This document shows positions 1 through 12,181 of a DNA stretch of 64,000 nt, piece by piece; position 1 is the stretch's first letter, and each line of letters opens with the position of its first letter. A program made the translations under genes and the position numbers. Source of the stretch: Syncephalastrum monosporum B8922. Taxonomy: Eukaryota; Mucoromycota; Mucoromycetes; Mucorales; Syncephalastraceae. The notes under the pieces are model-generated. The model had not been told where the DNA came from, made no database searches, and saw only the letters and a program-made list of their open reading frames with translations. The stretch lies in NCBI GenBank assembly GCA_000697355.1, contig JNEN01001243.1, positions 124,001 to 188,000 on the forward strand, read 5' to 3'.

Positions 1-3000
1 TTTTTTGAAGCTTGTGTATAAATTCTTTGGTGCCTCTCCAAGTAAGTCAACCAAATCCGGAGTTGCACTCAACCTGCCCAACTGCACCTCCGTCATTCAT
101 GCGTGTGCTTGCATGCATCCCATGTTTATTTTCTAATCATTGGTGAAAGACTTCTACTTACACATAGCAATGAGAGCCTATCGAAGCAAGTCCCCTTCCC
201 TTCTCTTACCCCTTTGCTTTCGATTCTCCTAGGGTATATTGCCCCTCGCCTGACGGCCCTTCGTAAGCTTTTTATATATGACAAAGACCGTTAGACAAGG
301 AGTGAGCACGCTAGGGATTTGAGATTTACGGTTTTCAAATGGAGCCTGACGTATTTGGAATTTCCGTCCCCACTCTCTCTCAGACGCTCTCCACATGACG
401 TTGCTAAATATTAGGTATGTCTGATCCATGTAAAATAAAATAGAATAAAATAAAATCCAAGTGCAGTAGTAAAAGAAAAGGTGAGGGTCTGTACCGAGCC
501 GAGTGTAACCCACACTAGCTTGAGTTGGGTGTCGCACAAATGTATTTTCCAAAAATTGCCCTGTAGCTGCGTGCCGTGTGGCAAAAGATTTGATCGGGTA
601 AAAGGGGGGGGGGAGAAGGGACAAGGATGAAAAGTAGATATAGATGTATGTATGCTAAAGAAAATGAATGGTAATCTGTATGCAAGGAGCTACAGCAGTT
701 TAAAACACCAAAAAGGTATTTGTTGTACTGCTGATGCTGCTGTCGTGGTTGCTTGTTGGTGCAGAAGAGAGAGCGGGCAAATTTCTCATCGTGGCCCTTG
801 CCAATTTAGGCATTCTTTGTGTGGGGTTTCTTCGTTTGTCGTGAGGAAACAGATGGCGCATGCGCAAGGCAAGTAGAAAAATAAGAGGAACGGCTTGTGT
901 CTGCTGCTTTTGTGTTGTGTATACGTGTGTGCGCGCGGGCTTTGCACTTGAAACAAAATAGCCCTCACCTGCTCATATCACGAAGAATAGGACATCCACC
1001 CTTCCTTCCATCTGTCGCTCGCTGTAATCGCCTCCTTCCACTTTCCGCGGCTATCCTGTCCCCGCACCCAGTCCAACTCTGGCGGCCCAAAAAAAAAGCA
1101 ATAAGAAAAAAGAAAAAAAAAAGATAAAGAGAAGAAAAGAAGGTTGTATAAAGTTTATCTTGCACGCATGGTTGCCATTTCGCTGATTCATCGCCGACGG
1201 GGCGGACAGAAATAATTGATTCCGAGAACGTCAAAAAAATGCGTTGTATAATATGAAGAACGACAGACGGATATAATACACGTATATGTTTCAAATTCAA
1301 ATGCTTTGGACGCAGTAGAAGGTTTATCTTTAGTTGTAAATACGCATGTGTGTGTGCATATCTGTATGTGAGAGTGTCATGCGCATGACTGTCTTCCGTT
1401 ACCCGCTCTCAATGTACGAAAGGGCACGCACATCTGCCCTTGCGTTCTGCTATGCATTGGGTACATTGGTATTTAGGGGGTTAGCTATACAGCATGTGCG
1501 TGTGGATCGCTTTGCCCCAGACCTGGACACACGCGCGCGCAGTTTTCTTGTCTATCTGTCGCTCGATCTCCTTCTGTCTTCTACAACGACATGTTGCGTG
1601 CCGATACCAGCTGCATATATCGAAGAGCAGTCGGTGTTTCCCGCCCGGCGTTCACGAAATGTTATCTTTCAAGTTGCACATATCGTTACGATAAGCGATT
1701 CCGATTCACTTGTTCTACGCGGCGGATCGTTTTCCGGGACGACCTGTTCACAGACCACTTCACGTGCCCGCTACCCCAGGTGTGGCATAGAACACCTAGG
1801 ATCATCCATGGAATGTTTTGTACCAGTAATAAATAGGAAACGATATCTCAATATTTGTAACGCCTCAGATGTCAAATTTAAGAAGGCTTTGATCTTGATA
1901 GGAGGCGGAAAAGGAATCAGAAGACACGGCGCGTGCAGGCTGTGTCAAAAGAAAAAGAAAAGGGAAGGTTATCGTAGTACCAAAGACGCGCCATTGAGCA
2001 CAAAAGCGCGCTTTGCGGCACTACGCACACATCTGTGTACTCGTATATATAGACAGGTGTACAGGTGACGTTCATTATGACCGATGAGGTACCCATGCCT
2101 TTCCGCTATGCTTAAGCTCCTTTTTGATATATGGATCGATCATTTCGGAGGAGCTCGACGCACGTATCAACGCTGAAGTACGAATGTGTGTCACCATCTT
2201 GTGTCTCTCGGCCCCTTTTAGATCAAATATTCCATTCGTTTTGCTTTGTGCGTCGTTACGGATTTCGATCGTCATTATAATGACGACAAACCGCCGTTCA
2301 GTCGTCTTCTTTAAGATTCACAAAAATTTGTTCTCTCGATTTCTTCTTACTTAAAAAGTACTGGCAGAGGATAACTGTGCATCACATGCAATCTAAGAGG
2401 GAAACAGTACTAAACGCTCGTGGCTATTAGACAACCCATATAAATGGTGCTGTGTATGAGAACCGTGCAGAAGGGCAATTCGCTGAGCAATGGTCAGGTG
2501 GGGTATGTTTGTATCTTTTGCTCGGGTGGACAGGGGTGTCAAAGACAAAAAAAGAAAGAAAAAGGCACACACGCGCAGCACATCTACTTCGAAAGGCAGG
2601 ATATGGAGTGCTGTTAGAAGCAGCTCTCAAGGTTCATTATACGAAGAAAATATATTGTTCTTCCCTCCAACAGGCACGCATATATGACTCTGAACACGTC
2701 TTCGGTTTACTTTGGGTCTATGCAGGTATGTATGACGTTTCTAAGTATTATATGCTTCATGTGCATATGATATCTCTGTGTTGGGTTTAAGCTCCATCTG
2801 CAGGACTGATATGCTTGAGCGTGAGAAGGTTTCGTTTTCTCCTGAAGCAGCCTACAGTCAAAATACTGCTTGTTTGTGACAGCTAAGAACATGTGGGGAT
2901 AATACCAGGCACGCCACGCTGCAGCAATTACTTCTCAGACACGGACGCCTTTTCACGAACCAGCGAGGCAAGGGGGTGTTATTTACTGCCGAGCAGCAAT

Positions 3001-3741
3001 ACTGCATACATACACATACCACCGAAAATTCGCTGTGAAATATTAAGATGCACCTGACCCAATGTGAATTTTCCCTCTGCACGCTCCCAGATGTTGAAAA
3101 TCTCGTCCACATATGCAAATGCACTATTTCTAAAATTGACACGGACAGATGACACCTGAATAGTAATGTTCGAGACACACTCACATACTCAGTTAGGTCA
3201 GATAGAAGTGAACTGGTTTATTGGGAATATACACCTGTTGCTCATGCGACATCAATGGTTGCTATGCTTGACAATAGTAATGGTACGCATATTCTCAATG
3301 TTAAGACGCTAACGCCTAACAACCCACTGGGAGACGCCAAAACGTATACCCTATCCACACATAATGACCTGTGATACAACACAAGAACGATGTTTATGAA
3401 ATAGCACCGAAATCCCAGCGACTCGGGTTTCCGGCTTGCATACTGCTTTGTATCACTATGTCGAATCGTTGTTCTGGTACTGGAAGAAAAGAGATACCAA
3501 ACAAACAAGGTCCCAGTAAGTTGGGGGGTGGGAGGGGATGGTAAAGCTTATTGTGTCGCGGGGCTTTTGCAACAGATGTACAGAATTATTTTAAAGACCA
3601 GCTCGGGCGAGGACATACCAAAAGGCAACTTGCAATACGTGAACTCAGTACTGAAGTTTCAACGGCAGGAGTCTGCTTTGCCTGAAAGCGGATCTCATTC
3701 GGTATATCGTCCCGTCATTTTAATCTTTTATTTTTGTTATG
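1..3741. other. intergenic left flank, no supported gene
   Basis: No open reading frame here shows a recognisable domain or a chain of exons with matching phases. The longest ORF (plus strand, 1346-2068, about 240 codons) is rich in Arg, Cys and Ser and has no recognisable motif, so I read it as spurious. Short A-rich and T-rich runs are scattered through the stretch. It could hold a distal regulatory region, a non-coding RNA or a fast-evolving gene; I cannot tell which. Confidence 0.5.
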
Positions 3742-5760
3742 TTACAATTTACTCGAGGACTTGCTAGCCCCCGCGGACGCGAGTTCGCCCTGGTCAACAA
3801 AATCCAACGCCAATTGGGCCATCGGCTTAAACTTCTCACCATGTGCCTTGGCCTCGGCCGAGGATGCTTGTTTCCGGGCAACACGAGCGGCAATTCCTTG
3901 CAAAATAACAGCCAGCTTGATGAGAGTAGAATAAGAAAAGAAAGCAGCGTGTTCGTGTGAGTCAATATTCAAAAGATCAATACGACGCAACCCTTTCTTC
4001 ACACTTACGCGGAAACAAGCAAAGGCCACCGAGAACTGGAACTTCTCGAGAGGATAAGGACAGCCCACCTTCTGACAATAGTATTGGATGAGCTGCTCGT
4101 GATCAGGAATGGGCAAGGGCTCCTTGCTGTTCTTGAGACCAAAGAAACCCTCATTGGACGCGGGAATAAAGAACGGGTGCAGAAGGTTGGCCAGATCAGA
4201 AAGGGGATGACCTATGGTCGAGAGTTCCCAGTCCAAGACACCGATCACGCGAGGCTCAGTCGGATGGAAGACCTAATGAATGTTAGAACACACTTTCATA
4301 TTTACTTTACACCGCTTACCATATTGTCAATCTGATGGATTTGGCGGGAAAATGAGTAAAGTGATTTTAGCGACCTTTTCATTGTTCACGCTCCCCATAT
4401 ACAAGTATATAGTGATAAAAAAAGAAGGATTAAGGAGAACTCAAAGGCTGGGTATTACCTTGTAGTCACCGTGGACAATCGTGGCCTGATCGGCAACCTG
4501 GTTACGCTTAAACCAGGCATACAACTCGTTCACGCGTGGGATCGGGCCGACTGTTTCACCCGAGTCCTGGTCTTTCACCGCGGCCTGGGCTTCACTAATC
4601 CTACCGAGAGACTTCATTTGACGCTCATAGAAACCTGAATCACGGCCGTAGCCTTGGAGACCGATCTTGGCGTAATCGACCTTGTGCAGTTTGGCCAAGG
4701 TCTCAACGGCGGAATACCAGCTACAATGGTGAGGTAAAGGTCAGGATGCATGGCAGATTGACGAAGAAAAACACGGGCGTACCATTGTTTGCGCTCTTCA
4801 TAGGGCAGCGACAGCAGTCTGACATCGGAGAAGATTCTTCCCTTGAGAAACTCCATGACCTTTGAATGACAATCATCAGTATCTTGCGAAAAGGAGAAAA
4901 TGGGTCCATACATAGAAGGGCGTTCCAATCACGGCTGTGTCTTCACAAAGGGTGTACACCTTGGGGACGGGGACGTCGGACGAGGTACCCAAAGCGTTCA
5001 GGATGCGGTACTCGCGTTCGACGGCGTGGGCAGTCTTGGACAAGAGAGCTCCTGGCGGCTTCTTGCGGAGGACATATTGCTCTTTGCTATTTTAGGCATT
5101 CCATAGTGGGTTAATGCAAATGTCAAAACCAAAAAATTAAAAAACTTACTTTCCGTCCTTGAGCAGGTACGTTGGGTTGGATTGACCGAGCTTAAACTGG
5201 CTGATCTCAAGAGGGCGGGCAAAACCAGGAATGTGCTGAACGAGGTAATCTTCCAATGCAGGGCGATTCAGCTCATGGCTAGAAGAGAAATGCAGGAAAT
5301 GAAGACGGCATAAGCATATACGAATGTGACGCTATGGGTTCGTTTGACACACGGGCGGATATGTCAATACTAGACAGACAGAACCCCCATGTACGTGTGC
5401 GTGTGTGTGTATAGGCGTGTGTGTATGTGTGTATGTGTGTATGCGTGTGTGCGAGTATACAGTTTGCTCCTTGGACCAGCCCTCCTCTCCTTTCACTTGT
5501 TCTCGATGGCTCCTTCGATTGTATACAGACAGGGGAGGGGCACGGGGGAGAGGGACATGGTATTATTGGGGGTGGGGTGGGGTGGGGGAGGATAAGAAAG
5601 AGAAAAAAAGAAGAGGAGCAGCAGAAGGGGCGGGTGTCCCACTAGCAAGTGGAATGGAAAGAGAAAGAGAGGAGAATGGACCGTCCACAACGGCTGCCAA
5701 TGCAACTTACCCTTGGCGAATGTCAGACGTCGACTGACCGAATTCCTTCTTTGCACTCAT
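3742..5760 (-). CDS. ACAD10/11-type aminoglycoside phosphotransferase-fold kinase
   Basis: This is a multi-exon gene for a stand-alone APH/choline-kinase-fold protein of the type found at the N terminus of animal acyl-CoA dehydrogenases ACAD10 and ACAD11. The start is [17 protein letters not shown] (exon 5711-5760); exon 2 (5150-5278) carries the lead-in [16 protein letters not shown]. Further on are [12 protein letters not shown], the catalytic-loop motif IVHGDYK, which reads on into DN across an intron, and [15 protein letters not shown], the Mg-binding aspartate region. The protein ends SKSSSKL before TAA. No acyl-CoA dehydrogenase domain follows, which is common in fungi. ACAD10/11 kinase domains are linked to 4-hydroxyacid breakdown through phosphorylated CoA intermediates; applying that substrate here is inference. 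The next gene upstream is divergent. Confidence 0.85.
5391..5455. repeat. (GT)n-rich microsatellite in an intron
   Basis: An imperfect GT/TATG dinucleotide tract lies inside the first intron of the ACAD10/11-type kinase gene. It generates several meaningless overlapping ORFs rich in Cys and Val. Confidence 0.85.
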
Positions 5761-7376
5761 GGACTACTGGGTGAGAACAGTAAGAGAGCTGATCCGTGTC
5801 GCATTTAATTTGCCCTTTTACACACACGCCGATTTCTGATTACTCAAGCATAAGTGGTCGGACGCCAAATTTACCTCGGTACCTTATGCCTTACTAATGT
5901 CTATTCCATTAAGGCTCGCACTCGTCATCCTTGCCCGTGCGCAGCTCTACGTTATGAATTATGTTCATTTTATTTTCACCAAATATAACCCTCAATCTCA
6001 TATGCCTTAGGCTTGTAGCCGCACTAATCGCTTCGAGACATCATCACCACATTTGCGCTATCTCGGTCTTTTACCATCTTTGTACAATAATGGAGTTATC
6101 CACCCATAAATTTACCAACAAGTTTTTTTATTGGAGGTCCTGTGTTAAAAAAAAGGAGGGGGGTGCCGCTGATCCCTTGGATCAATGTATGTATGTACGT
6201 ATATGACTCCATAATAATAGTAAGCAACAGCGGTCGACGACAGTATAGCATGGATGGAAACCGGATCAGGATGCGAAAAAAAAAGAAAAGAAAAAGATGC
6301 ACCCGTCTTTTTGATCCATGGGCAAGCAAGGGCTATCTGCAGAAAGGTTGAGGGAAAATACAGCGTAAAGGAAGAAACAGAAAGAAAGAATATGGCAGGG
6401 TAAACACCCTGTTCTCACCCCTTGACTGCATCTTCTCGTTCTCTTTTTCTGTGAATGCACCTTTTATGACATGGGACCAAATGAAGACGCTTTCTATCCT
6501 GCATATCCTCGGCACAGTACCCAAGCTTATGGATATGTGAAAGGAACAATTACATACACACATATACTTATAGAACAAAAGGATGAGTGAGAGATCGACA
6601 AAGGACAATCAGCAGTATATCCTAAGGATCATTCAGGGTGGGCTGATGTCGCTAAAAACGCGCGTGCGCGCGCTCTTTTATGTGTGCGTGTGTTTGTGTA
6701 TGTGCTCTTAGTACGTGTACAAGGTACACACGTTCTACCAGCACGCTTTGCTGTCTCGTCAATAGCATCGCATTGTTTCTCCCATAATTCATACAAACCC
6801 CCGTAAACAATTAGAATTCACATGCGTATCATAAAAAAAGGTACTTTCAACTCTATGATTTATGGACAAGAAGGACCCTTCGGCGACAAGATAAAAAAAT
6901 TTGGGAGTTGAAGGTTAGGCAATAAAAGCAAATAGATTCTCTGACCCCTATCTATGTCGATACTCGTTTTGCTAAAAAATACAGACGGGCATCCATTCGT
7001 AGTCTAGCCCAGTCTCCTTTACAGTTCTCACTTGGGACTTGTAGCGCATATAAGCGTGCTTAGAATACACGATGCTAGGGCCAACCGTTGCTTGTGGGTA
7101 GAGGAGAAAAAGGGCGCCCCGGGGCCCTCCATCATGTATGTCTTATCCCTCACCTTGTGAAAAAGGGAACATCCAGTCTACGTACTTGCTCTTTTCCATA
7201 ACCCCTCCCAGGTTTTCTTGTACATCTCGGGGAAGCCTGATTTCTTTTAACAAGCCTGCCGGCCGCCGTTTTATTCCCTTCCTTTCTCTTCCTTCTACTT
7301 TACTTTTTACTTCATTCTCTCTACTTTATCTATTAATTATTACTAGAGTTTTACTTTAATCTTATTACATTACACA
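5761..7376. other. divergent intergenic region
   Basis: This 1.6-kb spacer separates two divergently transcribed genes and should hold both promoters. Pyrimidine-rich sequence runs over about 7255-7340 just before the receptor-like gene, typical of a fungal core promoter or 5' UTR. A short CG/GT-alternating patch lies near 6658-6700. I see no coding exon. Confidence 0.5.
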
Positions 7377-9128
7377 ATGACTCATCTTAGCGACTACAGT
7401 TTCCTCCGTAAGTATCACATTGACGACAATCCCCACATACACATATACACACAGGTTGCTCACCATTCGTCTGTAACATATAGAGCGCGCTGTGTCGCTA
7501 TCGTACCTCTATTTCTGGTTCATATACCGCATCTATACGACGGACCGTTTCCAGTGCATGCATCCTAGTCGCTTCCGCCAGGGAGAGCTCAAGAGTATCG
7601 TTACTCTTCTAATATTATTTATGCTACCGTTTCAGCTATTATATGGTAAGAAAAAGACCCATGTTCAGAAACCAAGGAACTCATACACAATCTTTGTCAG
7701 ATATAACATCATGTAAAATCAAATACGAGGAAGGCTTTGCAAGCATCTTTGGTCGCATCTTCACAAAGCCCGAAGTCATGTGGACGAAGGGCGACCAGAG
7801 TCTTGTCATTCCAACCGACTACAGTCTGTGTGTCGGCTTCTCGCTGCAAACGTAAGATACCACGTGATTCCACACGTCCGCCCTGATAGCTCACACTCTG
7901 ATAGTGGCACACTGTTGCTCTTGCAATGTTTCTGGAACTACCTTGCCAATTCGGTTGCCAAAGCGAGCTTCATGAGCAGTCGCGAGTTTCTCTTCTATAT
8001 TGTGTGGTCGTGTCTCAGTTTCATCTTGTTCCCGCTGCTGCAGTATAACTTTTCCCGTGATGTCTATGATCCCACCTATAAGGAAATCATGCCTGAGCTG
8101 GTCTATGGCTGTGGTATGTATAATATGCTATATCAAAAGAATAAGTAACTCAAGCAAAATCAGAACTCGGTATTGTCGCCGTCCTGGGTTTCATCTCTCA
8201 CTTCCGTTTCCAAAAACTACTGAACAACTCGCGCGAGTCCAACAATGCACGATCCATCACACACAAAATCCGCTATTTTCAGGAGCTCAACCTCATGCTT
8301 GCTATTATCCTCCTCGACTGCGCCCTGTCCTTCATCATCCTCAGCGCTGACGGTTTGACGGGTCGCAAGTACCTGAACGAACACAAGTTCACAGCCGACC
8401 TCTTGATCTGCAATATCAACGTCACCTCGATGATCACCTGGTTCTTGGTCTTTCTCATCTTCCACCCCAAGCCGCTCAACAGCGCAACAGGTTCGAGCAT
8501 GCAGCAACCCGCGCACGACTTTTTGTCGTCCTCCAAGCCGCTGGATGGCTTCTCGGGTGCGCCCACGACGCTCATGGTCCAGCCCTCTCAGGCCTCGAGC
8601 GACTATCTTCACTATACCGAGTCGGCCATCACCGTCCCTGTGCAGCATCATTACTCCAACACAAATGCTTTTCAGCTCGGTCCCTTGCCTGCCCAGTCCG
8701 GTAACATGGAAGAAATGAAACAACCCCTGAGCCCTTCGTCAACGCCCTCCACCGCTACTCTTGTATCGCAGCACCGCTACTCGGGTCGCAAGGATGGCAA
8801 ACAGGAGCTGCGTGCATCGCAACAGGCCGTCATGCCTCCACAGCCGCAGCAGCCGCAGCAGCAGCAGCAGCAGGTACCCGCGCAACAACAACAGCAGCCT
8901 GGCCATGTTGCCGTTACGCTTTCGGATGGCCATCACCCTCAGCAACTCGAACTCCTGAGCACGAGCCCGCAGCAACTGATGCCGAATGCAGCCACTGGCA
9001 ATGCTCCCATGAATGGTGGTGTTCCCGCAGGTCAGGAAGGAGACTGGAATAATGACAAGAATGTACGTCGCCAAAACTCAAACGACTCCATGTGGCTCCA
9101 ACAGACTCCCCGCGGTGGTAATCGTTAA
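7377..9128 (+). CDS. putative seven-transmembrane receptor-like protein with glutamine-rich tail
   Basis: Five exons join in frame: 7377-7408, 7484 to about 7636, 7701-7851, then from 7890 or 7905, and finally from about 8163 to the stop at 9128. Seven hydrophobic segments are visible: SLSYLYFWFIYRIY; IVTLLILFMLPFQLLY; a long segment around LLLLQCFWNYLANSV; FLFYIVWSCLSFILFPLL; ELGIVAVLGFISHF after an exon join; LMLAIILLDCALSFIIL; and SMITWFLVFLIF. A cytoplasmic-type tail of over 200 residues follows, rich in Gln, Pro and Ser, with a Q/P tract near 8840-8905. The topology and tail resemble a fungal G-protein-coupled receptor, but I see no family-defining motif, so ligand and class are unknown. 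The N-terminal exon and the exact acceptor at 7889/7904 are inferred from phase. A non-GPCR multispanning membrane protein remains possible. Confidence 0.6.
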
Positions 9129-10165
9129 GGCCCTCTCTCAGCAGGTTTCCAAGTTGCCTCCTCTGCATACACCTTTTATCATTCTCCTCCTCTTCTCTTT
9201 CGCCCTGAATATACGTATACTGCTATACGAATACGCCATCTACTTCATGCGCGTTTTCCATCATCATACCCAACTCCTATTTCTGTTGCGAGTACCTCTC
9301 CATTGCTAGTACATACAAATCTTACTTTTCCATTGCTTTCTTTCTTTTATTTCGCTATTTTCATTTCTTTTCCCTCTGGTTATTTATCACAATGATCAAA
9401 CATGAATGGTGCCTTTTTTTTTATTAGCCAAATGTGTATCGGTTTATGTGTATGACCCCTGAGATGATGCAGAGAAGATGCATCGTCAGAGGAAGTGCAT
9501 TTCTATATACATTTTTGTGGTGTTTTCTGCCATAGAAGCGATGAAAAATTGCACTTGGTTCGGTTCTCTCCTATGTGCTTCAGATGAAAGAGCCGCTTCC
9601 AAGCAATTTATCCTCTGCTATATACAATGAGGGCTTACACGCAAGCCCTTGTTGCCCTGTTGACGAGAAGACTTTGGTTATAAATGAATTACCAAAATAT
9701 AGGAGAAAAGTTGGAAAACACGATATATTACACAAATGTAACGAAAGTCCTCTAAATACAACGAGTCGAGTCCCTAGATGCGTAAGTTAAGCTCGAGACA
9801 ATTATGTGAGTACAAACGACTTGTACGCGTCGCTGTGGGGTTTAATTGCCGCGCATCAAGTGCATGTAATGGCAGTAAAAGAAAAATTAATGCGTGCGTG
9901 GATCTTGTCCTCATGACGATCATTTGATGTCTTGTGCTGATGCCATATTACTCCAATCCCACTCAGAACCTTAACATACTAAGCAATGATAGCTTGCTGA
10001 CTTGATATTTGCCCCAAGGTGAAAGGTGAAGCCTTAATATGATGGGATACAGCAACTGTTGTCCAATAGATTTTTGCGACAGCGGGATGTCAAAAAACCG
10101 AAAGCTGCTGCAATTGGTGATGACAGGTTTTTTTTTCTCTATCCTTCACATATACCAACGTCAAC
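9129..10165 (+). other. intergenic region between two co-oriented genes
   Basis: This spacer lies downstream of the receptor-like gene and upstream of the DHODH gene. A T-rich 3' UTR-like stretch runs to about 9425. The last 60 bases before the DHODH start include a run of nine T and pyrimidine-rich sequence. I see no coding exon. Confidence 0.5.
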
Positions 10166-11104
10166 ATGGCCGATCTTTCTACTAACATTGCTGGCGTGCG
10201 TCTGCCCAACCTCTTCTTCAATGCGTCTGGCGTGTGGTGCCAGCATGAGGCTGAGTTGGCTGATTTGCTCAAGAGCGAATCGGGCTCGCTCATTACCAAG
10301 TCGGCCACCTTTGAACAGCGACAGGGCAATCCCGAGCCTCGCTACAAGCCCTTGGCGGGTGGCAGCATCAACTCGATGGGTCTGCCCAACGAGGGCTTCG
10401 AGTACTACCTCGAGTACGCCAAAAAGTTTGATTACAGCCAGGAGAAGCCTCTGTTTGTTTCGCTTTCCGGCCTGAGCCTTGAGGACAACAAGAAGATGTG
10501 CCAGGCTTTTGCGGACGCCAACCTCGACTGCATCCTCGAGGTCAACTTTTCGTGCCCCAACGTCCCGGGCAAGCCGCAGCTCGGTTACGACATGGAAGCC
10601 ATGGAGGCCGCACTGGCCGCACTGGCGCCCATCATCAACAAGCCCTTTGGTATCAAGCTCCCGCCCTACTTTGACATTGCCCACTTTGATGCGGTGGCAG
10701 CCATCATCAACAAATTTGACCAGGTCCGATTCGTGACCTGCGTCAACTCGGTCGGCAACGGCCTGGCGATCGACTTTGACACCGAGACGGCCTTGATCAA
10801 GCCCAAGGACGGTTTTGGTGGTCTGGGTGGTCTGATGATCCTGCAGACCGCGCTCGCCAACGTGAATGCGTTCCACCGCCGCCTGACGGGCGGCAGACAG
10901 GTCATCGGTGTCGGCGGCGTCACGTCCGGCAAGGAGGCTTTCCTGCACGTCCTGGCGGGTGCGAGCGCTGTCCAGATCGGCACGCAGCTGAAGGAGGAGG
11001 GCCCCGCTGCTTTTGGTCGTATCAAGAAGGAGCTTGAGGAGATCATGGCTACCAAGGGTTACAAGTCGCTGGATGACTTCCGTGGCAAGGTCAAGACATT
11101 GTAA
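10166..11104 (+). CDS. URA1: dihydroorotate dehydrogenase, class 1A (fumarate type)
   Basis: This 312-residue intronless ORF encodes a cytosolic FMN enzyme of de novo pyrimidine synthesis that oxidises dihydroorotate to orotate, with fumarate as acceptor in this class. The motif NFSCPNVPGKPQLGYD puts a cysteine at residue 130, the class 1A catalytic base (class 2 mitochondrial enzymes use serine). Also visible are KSATFEQRQGNPEPRY near the N terminus, GIKLPPYFD, VNSVGNGLAID, and the FMN phosphate region VIGVGGVTSGKEA and GASAVQIGTQL. There is no mitochondrial presequence or membrane anchor. The length equals that of Saccharomyces Ura1 and Lactococcus PyrDA. It is one of the few intronless genes in the window, consistent with ancient bacterial acquisition, though codon use does not stand out by eye. 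It runs towards RPS18. Confidence 0.96.
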   Translation: MADLSTNIAGVRLPNLFFNASGVWCQHEAELADLLKSESGSLITKSATFEQRQGNPEPRYKPLAGGSINSMGLPNEGFEYYLEYAKKFDYSQEKPLFVSLSGLSLEDNKKMCQAFADANLDCILEVNFSCPNVPGKPQLGYDMEAMEAALAALAPIINKPFGIKLPPYFDIAHFDAVAAIINKFDQVRFVTCVNSVGNGLAIDFDTETALIKPKDGFGGLGGLMILQTALANVNAFHRRLTGGRQVIGVGGVTSGKEAFLHVLAGASAVQIGTQLKEEGPAAFGRIKKELEEIMATKGYKSLDDFRGKVKTL

Positions 11105-11331
11105 ATTTACACATAGTAAAGCATACTAGATATACAACAACTCCATATATAAAAGCATTTTCTTTTTCCCTTCGTCTCTCTCTCTCTCTGATTGTTTGTT
11201 TGTTTGGTTTCGAAGAAGACGCTCGTTTTATTGGATGCCAAAATGTCAAGCTCTGTAATGGTAAGAAAAAGAGACAAGAGAAAAAAAAAAAGGTTAACTC
11301 TCCATGCCAGATTACGAATGCAATACACGTA

Positions 11332-12181
11332 CTATTTCTTCTTGGACACACCGACGGTACGGCCACGACGACCAGTCGTCTTGGTGTGCTGACCACGGAC
11401 ACGGAGACCCCAGAAGTGACGGAGACCACGGTGGGCGCGGATCTTCTTCAGGCGCTCGAGGTCCTCACGGAGCTTGGTGTCGAGCTGGTTGGAGATGGCC
11501 TGGAAGTACTTGCCGTCAACGATATCCTTCTGTCTGTTGAGGAACCAGTTGGGGATCTTGTACTGCTGGGGGTTCTGGAGGATGGTCACAATACGCTCCA
11601 AATCCTCGTTGGTGCACTCGCCGGCTCTGCAATGCTAAGGTTAAGTCTCGTGCGGTCATGGTCATGGTCATAGATATGTATGTCCTACCTCTTGTTGAGG
11701 TCGACATCGGCCTTCTTGCAGGCAATGTTGGCAAAACGACGACCGACACCCTTGACGGAGGTCAAGGCAATGGTGATCTTGTCCTTGCCGTCAACGTTGG
11801 TGTTGAGCAGACGGATAATGTGCTGGAACTGTAAGACTCGTCAGTAAACCCCATTCGAAAGCGTCGAATTCTCATTGTCGTATTGAATCGTCTTTTACGC
11901 ACCTGGTTCTTCTCTGGCACCGCAAGGGACTAAAGCAATAAAAAAAGTAAAGGAAGGCGATAAAAAGGTAAGTCCATTGGTCCTGAACAGAAAGCATTGA
12001 ATTCCTCCATGATGGCATAATGACGACCATGACCCCCACTACGAATCACTTTTCGATTGTATCCGTCGATTTCTGCGTTCATCCATTCATCCGTTCATCC
12101 ATCGTTCATCCAGTGTCATCGTAGGCCATTCGTGTGTGGTCATGTCGTCTGTTATGCCGTGGAGGGTATGTATCCTACCAT
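11332..12181 (-). CDS. RPS18: 40S ribosomal protein S18 (uS13)
   Basis: The last exon (11332 to about 11630) encodes the uS13 C-terminal half, including [33 protein letters not shown] and [17 protein letters not shown], ending in TAG. Upstream exons give [32 protein letters not shown] and [19 protein letters not shown]. The exon ending at [10 protein letters not shown] joins through a roughly 60-nt intron. The initiator ATG must lie upstream of the SLAVPEKNQ exon. I place it at 12179-12181, immediately followed by a GTAGGA donor, giving a first exon of start codon only and a long first intron, but this start is uncertain. The product sits in the head of the small subunit. It is convergent with DHODH, with about 230 bp between. 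Confidence 0.93.

Noticed and set aside
1346..2068. 240-codon plus-strand ORF in the left flank
   Set aside because: No domain, Arg/Cys/Ser-rich composition, no splice partner and low-complexity start; looks like a chance open frame.
5405..5737. Cys/Val- and Gly-rich ORFs around the GT repeat
   Set aside because: They derive from the microsatellite inside an intron of the kinase gene.
8217..8723. 168-codon antisense ORF in the receptor-like gene
   Set aside because: Shadow of the exon with helices 5-7; no domain of its own.
10139..10948. 269-codon antisense ORF across the DHODH gene
   Set aside because: Exact shadow of the DHODH coding frame; the sense protein is a full-length conserved enzyme.
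11941..12178. snoRNA in the long first intron of RPS18
   Set aside because: Only an imperfect box C and repeated GGATGAA motifs; no box D or closing stem.
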